DNA of 47,208 nucleotides from Thermoanaerobaculales bacterium. GTDB taxonomy: Bacteria > Acidobacteriota > Thermoanaerobaculia > Thermoanaerobaculales > Sulfomarinibacteraceae. The notes below the pieces were generated by a model, which was not told the DNA's origin, did not search any database, and worked only from the letters and a program-made list of their open reading frames with translations. The translations under genes were made by a program, and so were the position numbers. The stretch is from contig JARFRM010000305.1 of assembly GCA_029287235.1 (NCBI GenBank), positions 1 to 47,208 of the forward strand. Direction: 5' to 3'. Positions 1 through 8,516 of the stretch are shown piece after piece (the first letter of the stretch is position 1; every line of letters starts with the position of its first letter).

Positions 1-360
1 CCGGCTCAAGACCAACTTCTGTGCCGCATCACCGTGGCGATACTCAGCGTGATCACCTTTGGACTCGCGCTCAGTATTCGAGGGATTCTGCAGGCCCTCC
101 TGGTCGGTCTCACCCTGACCACCGCCTACACCCTCGTGGTCCTGATGACCATCTACTGTCCGCGCCTGTGCCGCCGTTCCTCGGCCACCTGGACGCTGGC
201 GACCACCATGATCGCCCTCGCACTGTGGCTCGTGGCGCCGGAGTCGTGGCGGGTGCTGCCCCACCCGATCTACCTCGCGTGGTTGGTCAGTGTGGTGACG
301 TTTCTCGCCGTCGCCGTGATCGATCGGAGATCGATCAAGCCGGTGGCTGGAAGCTGTTAG
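1..360 (+). CDS. Sodium:solute symporter family protein, C-terminal part
   Basis: This gene is cut by the window edge and the reading frame is open from base 1. The visible 119 residues hold about three hydrophobic segments separated by a basic loop (CPRLCRRSS), followed by a short basic cytoplasmic tail (IDRRSIKP). The opening RITVAILSVITFGLALS and the order of helices resemble the last transmembrane helices of SSS-family (SLC5-like) sodium/solute symporters, which import sugars, amino acids or organic acids using the sodium gradient. The substrate cannot be inferred from this end. The TAG stop at 358-360 lies inside the left arm of a repeat element starting near 352. Another polytopic transporter is possible, so the family call is moderate. 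Confidence 0.6.
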   Translation, partial: PAQDQLLCRITVAILSVITFGLALSIRGILQALLVGLTLTTAYTLVVLMTIYCPRLCRRSSATWTLATTMIALALWLVAPESWRVLPHPIYLAWLVSVVTFLAVAVIDRRSIKPVAGSC

Positions 361-677
361 CCATCAGCTATTAGCCGTCAGCTCCATCGCAGGTTCCCTT
401 TGGATTCGTTCGTTGAACGGGCTGTCTGGCTGACTTGAACGAGTGCGGTGCAGGCGGGACGCCCGCACTCCAAGAAAACGAGCACCTTTGTGGTGGCGGG
501 CGTCTCGCCCGCCTGATGACGTACCGTGCAGGTCAAACACTCTGGCTTTGAGGAACCGATCGCAATTGGGGCGTCGGCGTCTCACCGGCATCGAGCCGTT
601 CGGAGGAAAGGTGGGGTCTTACCGGCAACCACGGATTGCGATGGGGCTAAGAGCTAAAGGCTAATAGCTAACAGCTC
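352..677. repeat. Inverted-arm heptad repeat element with CATCGCA core, locus 1
   Basis: The left arm (352-392) is a degenerate ~7-nt series of GTTAGCC/ATCAGCT/ATTAGCC type ending in CCATCGCAG. The right arm (636-677) begins TTGCGATGGGG and continues as the inverted series AGCTAAAGGCTAATAGCTAA. The interval contains two copies of a GC palindrome, GGCGGGACGCCCGC near 453 and GGCGGGCGTCTCGCCCGCC near 495. No gene is supported in 361-678. The stop codon of the symporter gene is part of the left arm. It belongs with the other CATCGCA/heptad loci described in this window. Confidence 0.7.
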
Positions 678-678
678 C

Positions 679-1086
679 TCAGCCTCGGCTGAGATGTGTC
701 AACGCCCTTTCGAGCTCGGAGACCCCGAAGATGCAGAGTGCGTTGCCCGCACCGGCAGTCGAGCTCCCATAGATGTAGTCGATGTTCACCCCGGCAAGGG
801 AGAGGCTGCGCGCCACCTCAGCCAGCCCTCCTGGGTTGTTCGGCATCTGAACGGCGAGGCACTCTGCCGTGCTGTGGGCGACTCCCGCCGCCGAGAGGAT
901 CTCCGTCCCCTCGTCCGGACTGTCGAGAACGATGCGCACCACCCCGGTGTCGGTGTTGTCGAGAGTCATCATTGCCCGGACGTTGACGCCTCGGTCGCAC
1001 AGATGGGCGCACAGATCGGCGAGGATCCCCGGTCTGTTTTCCAAAAAGAGGGTCAACTGCCGGACTTTCTCGGCTGCGATTTTCAC
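679..1086 (-). CDS. Tandem ACT-domain protein
   Basis: The 135-residue protein is almost entirely two ACT-type beta-alpha-beta-beta-alpha-beta modules, at about residues 9-70 and 78-132. The first opens with RQLTLFLENRPGILADLCAHL and the second with VQMPNNPGGLAEVARSLSLAGVNIDYIY (shown here only as the typical N-G-x-L-A turn after the first strand). ACT domains bind amino acids or other small ligands and usually regulate an enzyme. No enzyme domain is attached, so this is probably a free-standing sensor or regulatory subunit. It starts at a GTG at 1086 preceded by GGAGGG. The neighbours give no clue to the ligand. The family is clear, the role is not. Confidence 0.85.
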   Translation of the reverse strand: MKIAAEKVRQLTLFLENRPGILADLCAHLCDRGVNVRAMMTLDNTDTGVVRIVLDSPDEGTEILSAAGVAHSTAECLAVQMPNNPGGLAEVARSLSLAGVNIDYIYGSSTAGAGNALCIFGVSELERALTHLSRG

Positions 1087-1220
1087 AGGCCCTCCAACTC
1101 GCGTCGATTTCTCGCAGTATAGCGGTTTCCCTCATCGCATCGTCCGGTCGCCGTAACCGGGATCGTGCCGCTTGCAGGAGAGTGGGACCGGTGCTACCTT
1201 CGGGAAAAGGAGCCTGTCAA

Positions 1221-1565
1221 ATGGGACGGTATTACATCCTGCGTGACGGCGAGGTCATCGAAGAACCGGACTACACGAAATGGTCGGAGTGGTTCGAAAA
1301 CACCTACAAGGGCGTCGAGTTGATCGCCGAAAGCCGACTCGGCGGAAGCACGGTGTCGACGCGGTTCCTCGCCCTCAGCATGACCCTCGACCAGGACTCC
1401 CCACCAATGGTCTTTGAAACGACGGTCAACGGGGGATGGCTCGACAACCAGCGGGAGAGGTTCTCGTCACTCGAAGAGGCGACCGCCGGCCATGAAAACT
1501 GGGTTCAACGGGTCAAGGATTCGGACGAGGAGAACGAACTTCCGCCGCCGGGCGCAGGATGGTGA
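1221..1565 (+). CDS. Hypothetical protein of 114 residues
   Basis: A small acidic soluble protein with no signal peptide or membrane segment. It begins MGRYYILRDGEVIEEPDYTKW and ends in a Pro/Gly tail (LPPPGAGW). The start at 1221 is chosen because AAAGGAG lies nine bases upstream; an in-frame start at 1182 would add 13 residues without a comparable ribosome site. The central VELIAESRLGGSTVSTRFLALS and the later FETTVNGGW and EEATAGHENWVQRV resemble small proteins found in phages and mobile DNA, but I do not recognise a named family. It is flanked by heptad repeat loci. Confidence 0.6.
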   Translation: MGRYYILRDGEVIEEPDYTKWSEWFENTYKGVELIAESRLGGSTVSTRFLALSMTLDQDSPPMVFETTVNGGWLDNQRERFSSLEEATAGHENWVQRVKDSDEENELPPPGAGW

Positions 1566-1571
1566 CAACAC

Positions 1572-1671
<100 letters not shown>

Positions 1672-1672
<1 letters not shown>

Positions 1673-2415
1673 TATTTGTGTTTCCACTCGGGCGCGCGCC
1701 GTTCTTCGAAGCTCGCAATCCCTTCAGCCACATCCTCGAGTTCATAGAGCTTCGACAGAAAAAGCTCCTTGAAGCTCTCGAGCCGCTCCGCGGCGTTCCT
1801 GTCGAAGCTCCCCGCCAGCGCCTGTTTGGTGATTCGCAGCACTGGCGCACTGAGTCCATTGAAGAGATCGTCGATCTCATTCCACTCTTCCTTGGGAAGG
1901 ATTTTCTGCACGAGGCCCATGGCCTGTGCCCGTTCGGCGGACAGGTTGTCGCCACTCAGGATCGTGTAGGCGGCGTTCTGGAACCCGGTCAGAAGAGGCA
2001 ACCGATGGCAGGCGACCGGCGGCAAGAATGCCAGCTTGATCTCGGGCTGGCCGAGGGTCGCGTCGGGTGCCGCGATCACAAAATCACAGTATGAGATCAG
2101 CTCCATCGCACCCCCGAGGCAGGCGCCGTGGACCGCGGCCACCACCGGTGCCGGAAAGGCGGCCAGTGCGAGGCAGGCCTCGGAGAGCGCCGTCAACATC
2201 TCGTCCGCCTGATCTTGCTTGTGTTCCGCCACCGACGCACCGGCCGAGAAGCACCGCCCCTCTCCCGACAGAAGAACCGCAGCCACGGTCTCATCGGGCT
2301 CGAGCTCCCGAAGCCGCTCGATCAGTTCTCGGAGGATCGCCCCGTCGAGCACGTTGACCGGTGGAGCGTTGATCACCAAGTGGACCACTCGTTCGTGGCG
2401 TACGACGTCGATCAT
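1672..2415 (-). CDS. Enoyl-CoA hydratase/isomerase family protein, dienoyl-CoA hydratase-like
   Basis: A crotonase-fold protein of 247 residues. The oxyanion-hole segments are visible as GEGRCFSAGASVAEH (51-65) and HGACLGGAMEL (96-106), followed by QPEIKLAFLPP (123-133). The combination FSAG-x-V-x-x-H with a following DEML helix, and the PEIKLAFLPP stretch, resemble cyclohexa-1,5-diene-1-carbonyl-CoA hydratases of anaerobic benzoyl-CoA degradation more than fatty-acid enoyl-CoA hydratases. No other benzoyl-CoA gene is nearby, so the substrate stays open. The start at 2415 follows GGGAGGCGGAA; a longer in-frame start at 2451 lacks such a site. It follows the PanE-like reductase gene by about 50 bases on the same strand. 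Confidence 0.85.
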
Positions 2416-2463
2416 TTCCGCCTCCCATCTGCCCTTTGTGTTCCTATCCAAGCCCGCAAGCCG

Positions 2464-3453
2464 TCAGCACTCGATCAGATACTCCGGGATGTCTTCGTCA
2501 TGGCGGGTGCCGTTCTTGATCTCCTGGGTCACGATGGCGCTCGTGAAGTAGAGGTTGTGAGAAACGTCAACGCCCCTGAACATGCTGCCGATCTTGACGA
2601 TCTTTCCATTGATGTACTCGATCTCCGTCGGACGGCGTTCCTTGATGTCGAACCACATGGACGGGTAGTGATCGCCACCTCCATGGAGGTACTCCATACA
2701 CCTGTCCAACGCATCCTCGCCATAGTTGTAACCCACCAGACCCGCGACGGTGAGGCCCTCCCGAAGCAGCACCTTCGCGGTCCGTCGCGTGTGCCTGAGG
2801 TGCATCGCCCGAGCCATCGTCAGACCATGGGCCGCACACAGCGCATTGAGCGCCGAGTTGAGGATCGTCTTGTAGAAGGCCGCTTTCTTCATTTCGTAGT
2901 GGTCCACGCTGAGAGAGGTCAGACCTGCCCGGGTCAGCAGGTCGGCGATCTCGCACATCTTCTCAGGCGTCCTCTCGGTGGCCGGGCCGAATAGATTCGG
3001 GGGGTGAAACCAGTTCATCGTGGTCAGTCCGTCAGGACTCTGGTTGCCCGCGTAGTTGATGACGCCTCGACACACCCTCTCTTTCGGGTACTGTTCCCCG
3101 ATCAGATCTTCGGGACCGATGCCGTTCATGGCCGCAACAACCCGCATGGACGCAGGCCAATCGAGAGCGATGAACGACTTCATGAAAGCGGGCAACGCCC
3201 AGGTCTTGACGCAGACAAAGATCATCGAGAGATCTTCGACCTCGCACAACTCCTCGATGCTCGAAAAGCAGTGTTCGGGTTTCTCTTCCAGCTCCGTGAA
3301 ACCGCGAACGTGCAGCCCTTCGCGGTTCACCTGCTCCGCCCGCTCGTCTGCGAGCTCGACTCCGAAGACCGTCACCCCGCTTCGAACGAGATAGGCCCCG
3401 AGAATCGAGCCAACCGGTCCAAAACCGACGATGCCAACGCGATGTTGCTGCAC
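2464..3453 (-). CDS. 2-dehydropantoate 2-reductase (ApbA/PanE) family oxidoreductase
   Basis: A 329-residue NAD(P)-dependent ketoacid reductase. The Rossmann loop is G10-F-G-P-V-G15, followed by an acidic end of the second strand (VFGVELAD). The C-terminal helical domain carries the K-x-x-x-N pattern of the family (FYKTILNSALNALCAAHG). The start is the GTG at 3453, preceded by GGGGAGGAAACC; the upstream in-frame extension to 3594 is Arg-rich and looks non-coding. The KPR family includes true ketopantoate reductase and relatives acting on other 2-keto acids. No panB, panC or panD gene is seen, and the location between a sugar importer and a CoA hydratase suggests a catabolic relative. Confidence 0.85.
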   Translation of the reverse strand: MQQHRVGIVGFGPVGSILGAYLVRSGVTVFGVELADERAEQVNREGLHVRGFTELEEKPEHCFSSIEELCEVEDLSMIFVCVKTWALPAFMKSFIALDWPASMRVVAAMNGIGPEDLIGEQYPKERVCRGVINYAGNQSPDGLTTMNWFHPPNLFGPATERTPEKMCEIADLLTRAGLTSLSVDHYEMKKAAFYKTILNSALNALCAAHGLTMARAMHLRHTRRTAKVLLREGLTVAGLVGYNYGEDALDRCMEYLHGGGDHYPSMWFDIKERRPTEIEYINGKIVKIGSMFRGVDVSHNLYFTSAIVTQEIKNGTRHDEDIPEYLIEC

Positions 3454-3667
3454 GGTTTCCTCCCCGACCGACGTTCGTGTACCTTTGCCCAGCCACACCG
3501 CCGTCCGCGACTCCCTCGAACGAGCAGGGTCGATCCCGCGTTCGGCGCACTTCCGTCTCTCAGAAACCGGCAGCATTCTACCATCGACCGGCACTCCAGT
3601 TCGGTCGCAATCTCAATTTTGAACCCGTGATTCAGGAATCGTTTCTCGCCTCGAAAGGGCTCGTGCT

Positions 3668-5185
3668 TCAGCACCGGGCGGGCTCGGTGCCGAGGTGCTT
3701 TCCGACCGCAACGGCGAGCTCCAAGATTCGTTCCTGAGTCACCTCGGATCGGGGCAGGATGCCCTGGAGCGAGCCCTCGTGCATTACAGCCACCCGGTCG
3801 GACAGACCGACCAGCTCGGGCATCTCGCTGGAGATGAGAAGGATGGCGACTCCGTGCTCGACGAGCTCGCCCATGAGCTCGTAGATCTCGGCCTTGGCGC
3901 CGACATCGATGCCCCGGGTGGGTTCGTCGAAGAGTAGGACCCGGCACCGGGCCGCCAGCCACCGGGCGAGCACGACCTTCTGCTGGTTGCCGCCCGACAG
4001 GTTGATGAGTTCCTGGTCGAGGGAGGCAACCCGGATGTGCAGACGGTCGACCTCGTTCCGTGCGAGCTCCTTTTCCGCTCCCAGGTCGATGACGCCGGCA
4101 CGGGAGACCTCGCCGAGACTGGTGAGACTGATGTTCTCGGTCACCGAGCATTGCAGCACCAGACCCTGTTGCTTCCGGTCCTCGGTGAGAAAACCGAGTC
4201 CGGCCGCGATGGACTCTGCGGGACTGTGACCTGACAGCGGTCGGCCCGCCACGGAAACGGTCCCTGCATCGATGGGGTCGGCGCCGAAGATCGCCCGCGC
4301 CAGCTCGGTTCGGCCCGAGCCCATGAGACCCGCCACACCGAGGATCTCCCCCGCGTGAATTGAAAGACTGATCGGTTGGGCAAACGGTGCTCCGGAGAGA
4401 CCATCGACCTCGAGCACCACCTCGCCCAGCACGACTTCGCGTTTCGGGACCCGCTCGGCGATGGTCCGTCCCACCATCATCTTGATGAGCTCGGCGACCC
4501 CGGTCTCGCTCACCTTTCTCGTCCCCACCGTGTGCCCGTCCCGCATCACCGTGACGCGATCGCCGATGGCGAAGATCTCGGGCATCCGGTGTGAGATGTA
4601 GATCACCGGCACACCGTCGTCGACGAGGTCGCGGATCACCGCGAATAGGGCCTCGATCTCGGTGTCGGAAAGGGCGGCTGACGGCTCGTCCATGACCAGC
4701 AGACGGGCTTGACGCTGGAGAGCCCGGGCGATCTCCACCAGTTGCTGCTCGGCCACGGAGAGCTCCGCCACCGGAAGACCGGGATCGATGTCGCACTTCA
4801 ATCGCTGGAGCAGATCGCGGGCGCCGGCGGCCATGGACCGGTCCCCGATCAGACCACCGGAGGTCGGCTCGTGGCCGAGGTAGATATTTTCCGCCACCGT
4901 GAGACCGGGAACCAGATTGAGCTCCTGGTGGATCATCACCAAACCGAGACGCTCGGCCTCGAGGGGGCCGCTCGGCTGCACGGTCCTTCCCGCAAAGACC
5001 ACTTCTCCGGCATCGGCGGCGTACTGGCCGCAGAGGATCTTCATCAGCGTGCTCTTACCCGCGCCGTTTTCGCCCAGCAGAACATGGACCTCTCCGGGCA
5101 GCACTTCGAGCTCGGCCTCGGTCAGCGCCTGAACCCCGGGGAAGTGCTTGTCCATCCCCGACATCCGGAGCAGAGGGTCTGTCAC
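3668..5185 (-). CDS. Sugar ABC importer ATP-binding protein, RbsA/MglA type
   Basis: A 505-residue protein with two ABC ATPase halves, as in ribose and galactose importers. In the first half Walker A is GENGAGKST (38-46), with the signature LSVAEQQLVEIARAL and Walker B LLVMDEPSAALS. The second half has the usual degenerate Walker A (GLMGSGRTELARAIFG) and an intact signature, LSGGNQQKVVLARWL, with LLFDEPTRGIDVGAKAEI. It hydrolyses ATP at the inner membrane to drive uptake. The GTG start overlaps the stop of the upstream permease gene (GTGA, 5182-5185), with GGAGGAGC before it, so the two are translationally coupled. Confidence 0.96.
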   Translation of the reverse strand: MTDPLLRMSGMDKHFPGVQALTEAELEVLPGEVHVLLGENGAGKSTLMKILCGQYAADAGEVVFAGRTVQPSGPLEAERLGLVMIHQELNLVPGLTVAENIYLGHEPTSGGLIGDRSMAAGARDLLQRLKCDIDPGLPVAELSVAEQQLVEIARALQRQARLLVMDEPSAALSDTEIEALFAVIRDLVDDGVPVIYISHRMPEIFAIGDRVTVMRDGHTVGTRKVSETGVAELIKMMVGRTIAERVPKREVVLGEVVLEVDGLSGAPFAQPISLSIHAGEILGVAGLMGSGRTELARAIFGADPIDAGTVSVAGRPLSGHSPAESIAAGLGFLTEDRKQQGLVLQCSVTENISLTSLGEVSRAGVIDLGAEKELARNEVDRLHIRVASLDQELINLSGGNQQKVVLARWLAARCRVLLFDEPTRGIDVGAKAEIYELMGELVEHGVAILLISSEMPELVGLSDRVAVMHEGSLQGILPRSEVTQERILELAVAVGKHLGTEPARC

Positions 5186-7134
5186 CGCTCCTCCGGGTCG
5201 GCGCCTTCGGCCGCTGGTGCGAAATCGTCCACGTTGAACCTGTCGATGAGCTCCACCCGGGTGAGCACCTCGTCCGGCGGCGCAAGACCCCGACGAACGA
5301 GCTCGACCGCGTGCAGCACACCCAGCCTCCCCATCTCACTCGGGAACTGGGCCACCGAACCGAGCATCCGGCCCGACCGGATGTTGGTCACGGCGTCCGG
5401 GATCGCGTCGAATCCGATGACCACGATCTCGGACATCCGGCCGGCCGCATCGATGGCCTCGATCGCGCCCAGGGCCATCTCATCGTTGGCGGCGAAGACC
5501 GCGCTGAGATCGGGGTGGGCCTGGAGCAGATTCTCTGCCACGGTGTAGGCCCGGGCACGCTCCCAGTTGGCGGTCTGGCTCGCCACAACCCGGATTCCCG
5601 GGGAGTCCTCGATTCCCGAGAGGAATCCCAGGCGCCGCTGGTCGGCGGTCTCGTGACCGGAGATCCCCTCGATGACTGCGATCTCCCCCACCCCGCCGAG
5701 CTCGGCGGCGAGGTATCGTCCGGCCACGGCTCCGCCCTCGAAATTGTCCGAACCGATGTAGGTCAAAACCTCCACCCCCACCGACGCCGCGGCCTCCTCG
5801 TCGATCCGGGTGTCGAGCAGCAGAACCGGGATTCCCGCGTCATTGGCCTTGCGGATCGCCGGCACGAGCTCTTTCGAGCCCGACGGCGCCAGCAATATCG
5901 CGTCCACCCCCTGCTGGATCAGATTCTCGATGATCTGGTACTGCCGCTCGACATCGGTCTCGCGGTCGGCGGCGAGCGAGACCAGGTTGACTCTGAGCGC
6001 TGCAGCTTCCTTTTCTCCCGCCTCCTGCATCTCGCCCCAGAACGGTGAGTTCAACGCCTTGGGAACAAAGGCGACGGTGAGCCCGGTTTCGGACCCGGAG
6101 GTTCCGGAAGAGACCCTGATGCCCACCGCCCCAACCACCGAAACCACCGCTAGAACACCGACGACCACCACCTTTCGATACCGCCGCCAACCCGTGACGG
6201 GGGTCTTCGCGTCGCCGCGGTGGCGAGCCCGGTCGAGGACGACCGCGGCCACCAGCACTCCACCCACGACCATCCCCTCCAACGCTGACGGCACGTTGAG
6301 GGCGTTGAGACCATTGCGCAGAGTCCCCATGATCAACGCCCCGATCAGGGTGCCGAGGACCCGGCCCTCGCCGCCCATCAGACTCACCCCGCCGATGACC
6401 GCCGCGGCGATCGCGTAGAGCTCGTACATCTCGCCCGTCAGCGGTGACGCCGCGTTGAGTCGCGATGTCATGAGCACCGCTGCGACCCCAGCCATGAGCC
6501 CCGACAGGCCATAGATCGCGATCTTGTAACGGCCGACGGGAACCCCCGAGAGCCAGGCCGCCTGCTCGTTGCCGCCGATGGCGTAGGTGTATCGGCCCAG
6601 CTTGGTCCGGGTGAGGACGAGATGAGCGAGGACATAGAGCACCGCAACCACGATGACCAGCACCGGGATCCCGAAGATGTCTCCGGACAGGGCGCGGAAG
6701 CTCTCGGGCAGCCCGCTGATGGGTTTGGAATCGGAGTAGATCTTGGCCACGCTTCGGGCGACCAGCATCATCCCCAGGGTGGCGATGAATGGGGGGATCC
6801 GACCGTAGGTGGTCACCAGTCCACTGATGAGTCCGCACACCAGTCCCACCGCCACCCCACCGAGGATGGCCAAAGGCACCGACGACCCGGTTACCAGCAG
6901 GTCGGCGGTGACCAGCCCACACAGGGCCAGGATCGATCCCACCGAAAGATCGATGCCTCCGGAGATGATCACAAACGTCAGGCCGATCCCGAGGATGGCG
7001 TTGATGGCCGACTGCTGCATGACGTTGAGGAGATTGTCGGTGGTCAGGAAGTGCGGCGACGCGATCCCGAAGAGCACCACCAAACCGATGAGAACGAAGA
7101 GTGTTTGGAGCCGAGCAGACAGGTTTCGGACCAT
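5182..7134 (-). CDS. Fused sugar ABC permease and substrate-binding protein, RbsC-RbsB
   Basis: A 650-residue fusion. Residues 1 to about 305 form an RbsC-type permease with many hydrophobic segments and family motifs (SGGIDLSVGSILAL near 58, RTKLGRYTYAIGGNEQAA, GEGRVLGTLIGALIMG). A basic linker (RRYRKVV) leads to one more membrane segment near 320-341. From about 350 a type I periplasmic binding protein follows (TVAFVPKALNSPFWGEMQ, IENLIQQGVDAILLAP, VFAANDEMALGAIEAI, VIGFDAIPDAV). The final hydrophobic segment would place the binding domain in the periplasm, tethered next to its permease. RbsB and RbsC are normally separate proteins. The start follows GGAGGACGTGACGA. The sugar is unknown. 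Confidence 0.95.
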   Translation of the reverse strand: MVRNLSARLQTLFVLIGLVVLFGIASPHFLTTDNLLNVMQQSAINAILGIGLTFVIISGGIDLSVGSILALCGLVTADLLVTGSSVPLAILGGVAVGLVCGLISGLVTTYGRIPPFIATLGMMLVARSVAKIYSDSKPISGLPESFRALSGDIFGIPVLVIVVAVLYVLAHLVLTRTKLGRYTYAIGGNEQAAWLSGVPVGRYKIAIYGLSGLMAGVAAVLMTSRLNAASPLTGEMYELYAIAAAVIGGVSLMGGEGRVLGTLIGALIMGTLRNGLNALNVPSALEGMVVGGVLVAAVVLDRARHRGDAKTPVTGWRRYRKVVVVGVLAVVSVVGAVGIRVSSGTSGSETGLTVAFVPKALNSPFWGEMQEAGEKEAAALRVNLVSLAADRETDVERQYQIIENLIQQGVDAILLAPSGSKELVPAIRKANDAGIPVLLLDTRIDEEAAASVGVEVLTYIGSDNFEGGAVAGRYLAAELGGVGEIAVIEGISGHETADQRRLGFLSGIEDSPGIRVVASQTANWERARAYTVAENLLQAHPDLSAVFAANDEMALGAIEAIDAAGRMSEIVVIGFDAIPDAVTNIRSGRMLGSVAQFPSEMGRLGVLHAVELVRRGLAPPDEVLTRVELIDRFNVDDFAPAAEGADPEER

Positions 7135-7254
7135 TCGTCACGTCCTCCATGAGGGCCGGCGGTCGGTCGGCCGGTCGCTGATGGATATCGTAGCGTAACG
7201 GTGCGGTTGGTGGCCCCCCATGGTCCTGCGAGTCCTCGACAGGCGCGCCCGCAG

Positions 7255-7349
7255 CGTGAGACGTCAGAGTAAGACGATAGACGTTAGACGTTAGACGTAT
7301 GACACATCGCGATTCACGTCTGACGTCTGACGTCTCACGCCTCACGATC
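7255..7349. repeat. Heptad inverted repeat with CATCGCGAT core, locus 3
   Basis: The left arm reads as seven 7-nt words of consensus GNNAGAC (CGTGAGA, CGTCAGA, GTAAGAC, GATAGAC, GTTAGAC twice, GTATGAC). The core CATCGCGAT (7305-7313) looks like the CATCGCA and TGCGATG signals collapsed together with no cargo between them. The right arm is the inverted series CACGTCTGACGTCTGACGTC and so on. The element lies between the glycerate kinase and importer genes. The rest of 7135-7358 shows no gene. Confidence 0.85.
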
Positions 7350-7358
7350 CACTCGATC

Positions 7359-8504
7359 TTAATCTGCGTGGAACGCCTCCCCCATCGCCAACACCTGCCC
7401 CACTCTCTTCGCGGCGGCAGCGAGATTCTCGCGTCCGTGTGCGAGGACGTCTTCCAGGGGAACCCCATCCTGGACCGTGGCGAAGACCGCATCGAAGAGA
7501 TCGTTGATCTCGCCGAGATTGCCGATCACGGCGCCCGAAATGAGGATGGTCTTCGCCCCGGCGGCCCGGGCCTTGGCCGCAAGCACCGCGCAGAGCTTGC
7601 CGTCGGCGGTCTGCTCGTCGGTTCTGCCCTCGCCGGTCACGAGGAGGTCTGCGGTCCGGATCTCCTGGTCGAACCCGGTGATCTCAGCCACGAGACCGGC
7701 GCCGGGCGAGATCTCCGCGGCGCAGAATGCGCGCAACGCAGCGCCGAGGCCTCCGGCCGCGCCGTCACCGGGATGCTCGACCGAATCGATCATCCCGTGG
7801 TTCATCCAAACCTCTTCGAGGTGCACGAGGCCCTGCTCGAGTTCCTCCACAATCCCCGGGGTCGCTCCCTTCTGCGGACCAAAGACCCGGGCGGCGCCAC
7901 GCTCCCCGAGCAGGGGATTGGTGACGTCGCAGACGACGCGGATGCGGGTCTCCGCCAACTCGGGCACGACCGAGTCGGTCTCGATCCGGACGATGGTCGG
8001 TAGCGCCTCACCGCCACGACCGCAGTCGGACCCGTCGGCGGTCAACAGCCGATAGCCCAGAGCCTGCGCCATTCCAATGCCGCCATCCACGGTGGCGCTG
8101 CCGCCGATCCCGAGGATGATTTCGCGGACCCCGTTCTCGATGGCGGCACGCATGAGCTCACCAGTGCCGTAGGTCGTGGCTTTCATGGGGTCGAGATTCC
8201 CTGCTGGTACGAGCTCGATCCCGCTCGCCGAGGCCATCTCCATGACCGCGGTCCGTCCACCAGGGAGCACTCCGAATTCGGCCGTGACGGGGTCTCCGAG
8301 CGGACCGGTCACCACCTCCGATCGCCATTCGCCCCCAGTGGCCCGGATCACCGCATCGGTGGTGCCCTCGCCACCGTCGGCCATTGGAATCACCACGATC
8401 TCGGCATCGATCAGCCCTTCTCGAAGTCCACCGGCGATGATCTCCCCTGCCTCTTCGCTCCTCATACTGCCCTTGAAACTGTCGACGGCGATGACAATCT
8501 TCAT
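7359..8504 (-). CDS. Glycerate kinase (GlxK/GarK type)
   Basis: A 381-residue protein, the usual length of type I glycerate kinases, which phosphorylate D-glycerate with ATP to a phosphoglycerate. The family signature is clear from the first residues (MKIVIAVDSFKGSMRSEEA), then IPMADGGEGTTDAV, EMASASGIELV, GIGGSATVDGG and the C-terminal VTGEGRTDEQT. It would take glycerate made from sugar acids or from serine via hydroxypyruvate into glycolysis. It follows the lipoprotein gene by 12 bases, with GAGGTGGTGCGCTG before the ATG, and probably shares its transcript. The aminotransferase across the divergent promoter could feed the same glyoxylate/serine/glycerate branch (inference). Confidence 0.95.
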   Translation of the reverse strand: MKIVIAVDSFKGSMRSEEAGEIIAGGLREGLIDAEIVVIPMADGGEGTTDAVIRATGGEWRSEVVTGPLGDPVTAEFGVLPGGRTAVMEMASASGIELVPAGNLDPMKATTYGTGELMRAAIENGVREIILGIGGSATVDGGIGMAQALGYRLLTADGSDCGRGGEALPTIVRIETDSVVPELAETRIRVVCDVTNPLLGERGAARVFGPQKGATPGIVEELEQGLVHLEEVWMNHGMIDSVEHPGDGAAGGLGAALRAFCAAEISPGAGLVAEITGFDQEIRTADLLVTGEGRTDEQTADGKLCAVLAAKARAAGAKTILISGAVIGNLGEINDLFDAVFATVQDGVPLEDVLAHGRENLAAAAKRVGQVLAMGEAFHAD

Positions 8505-8516
8505 CAGCGCACCACC

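Noticed and set aside
2529..2956. Alternative-frame minus-strand ORFs inside the PanE-like gene
   Set aside because: Out-of-frame shadows; the main frame carries the Rossmann and catalytic motifs.
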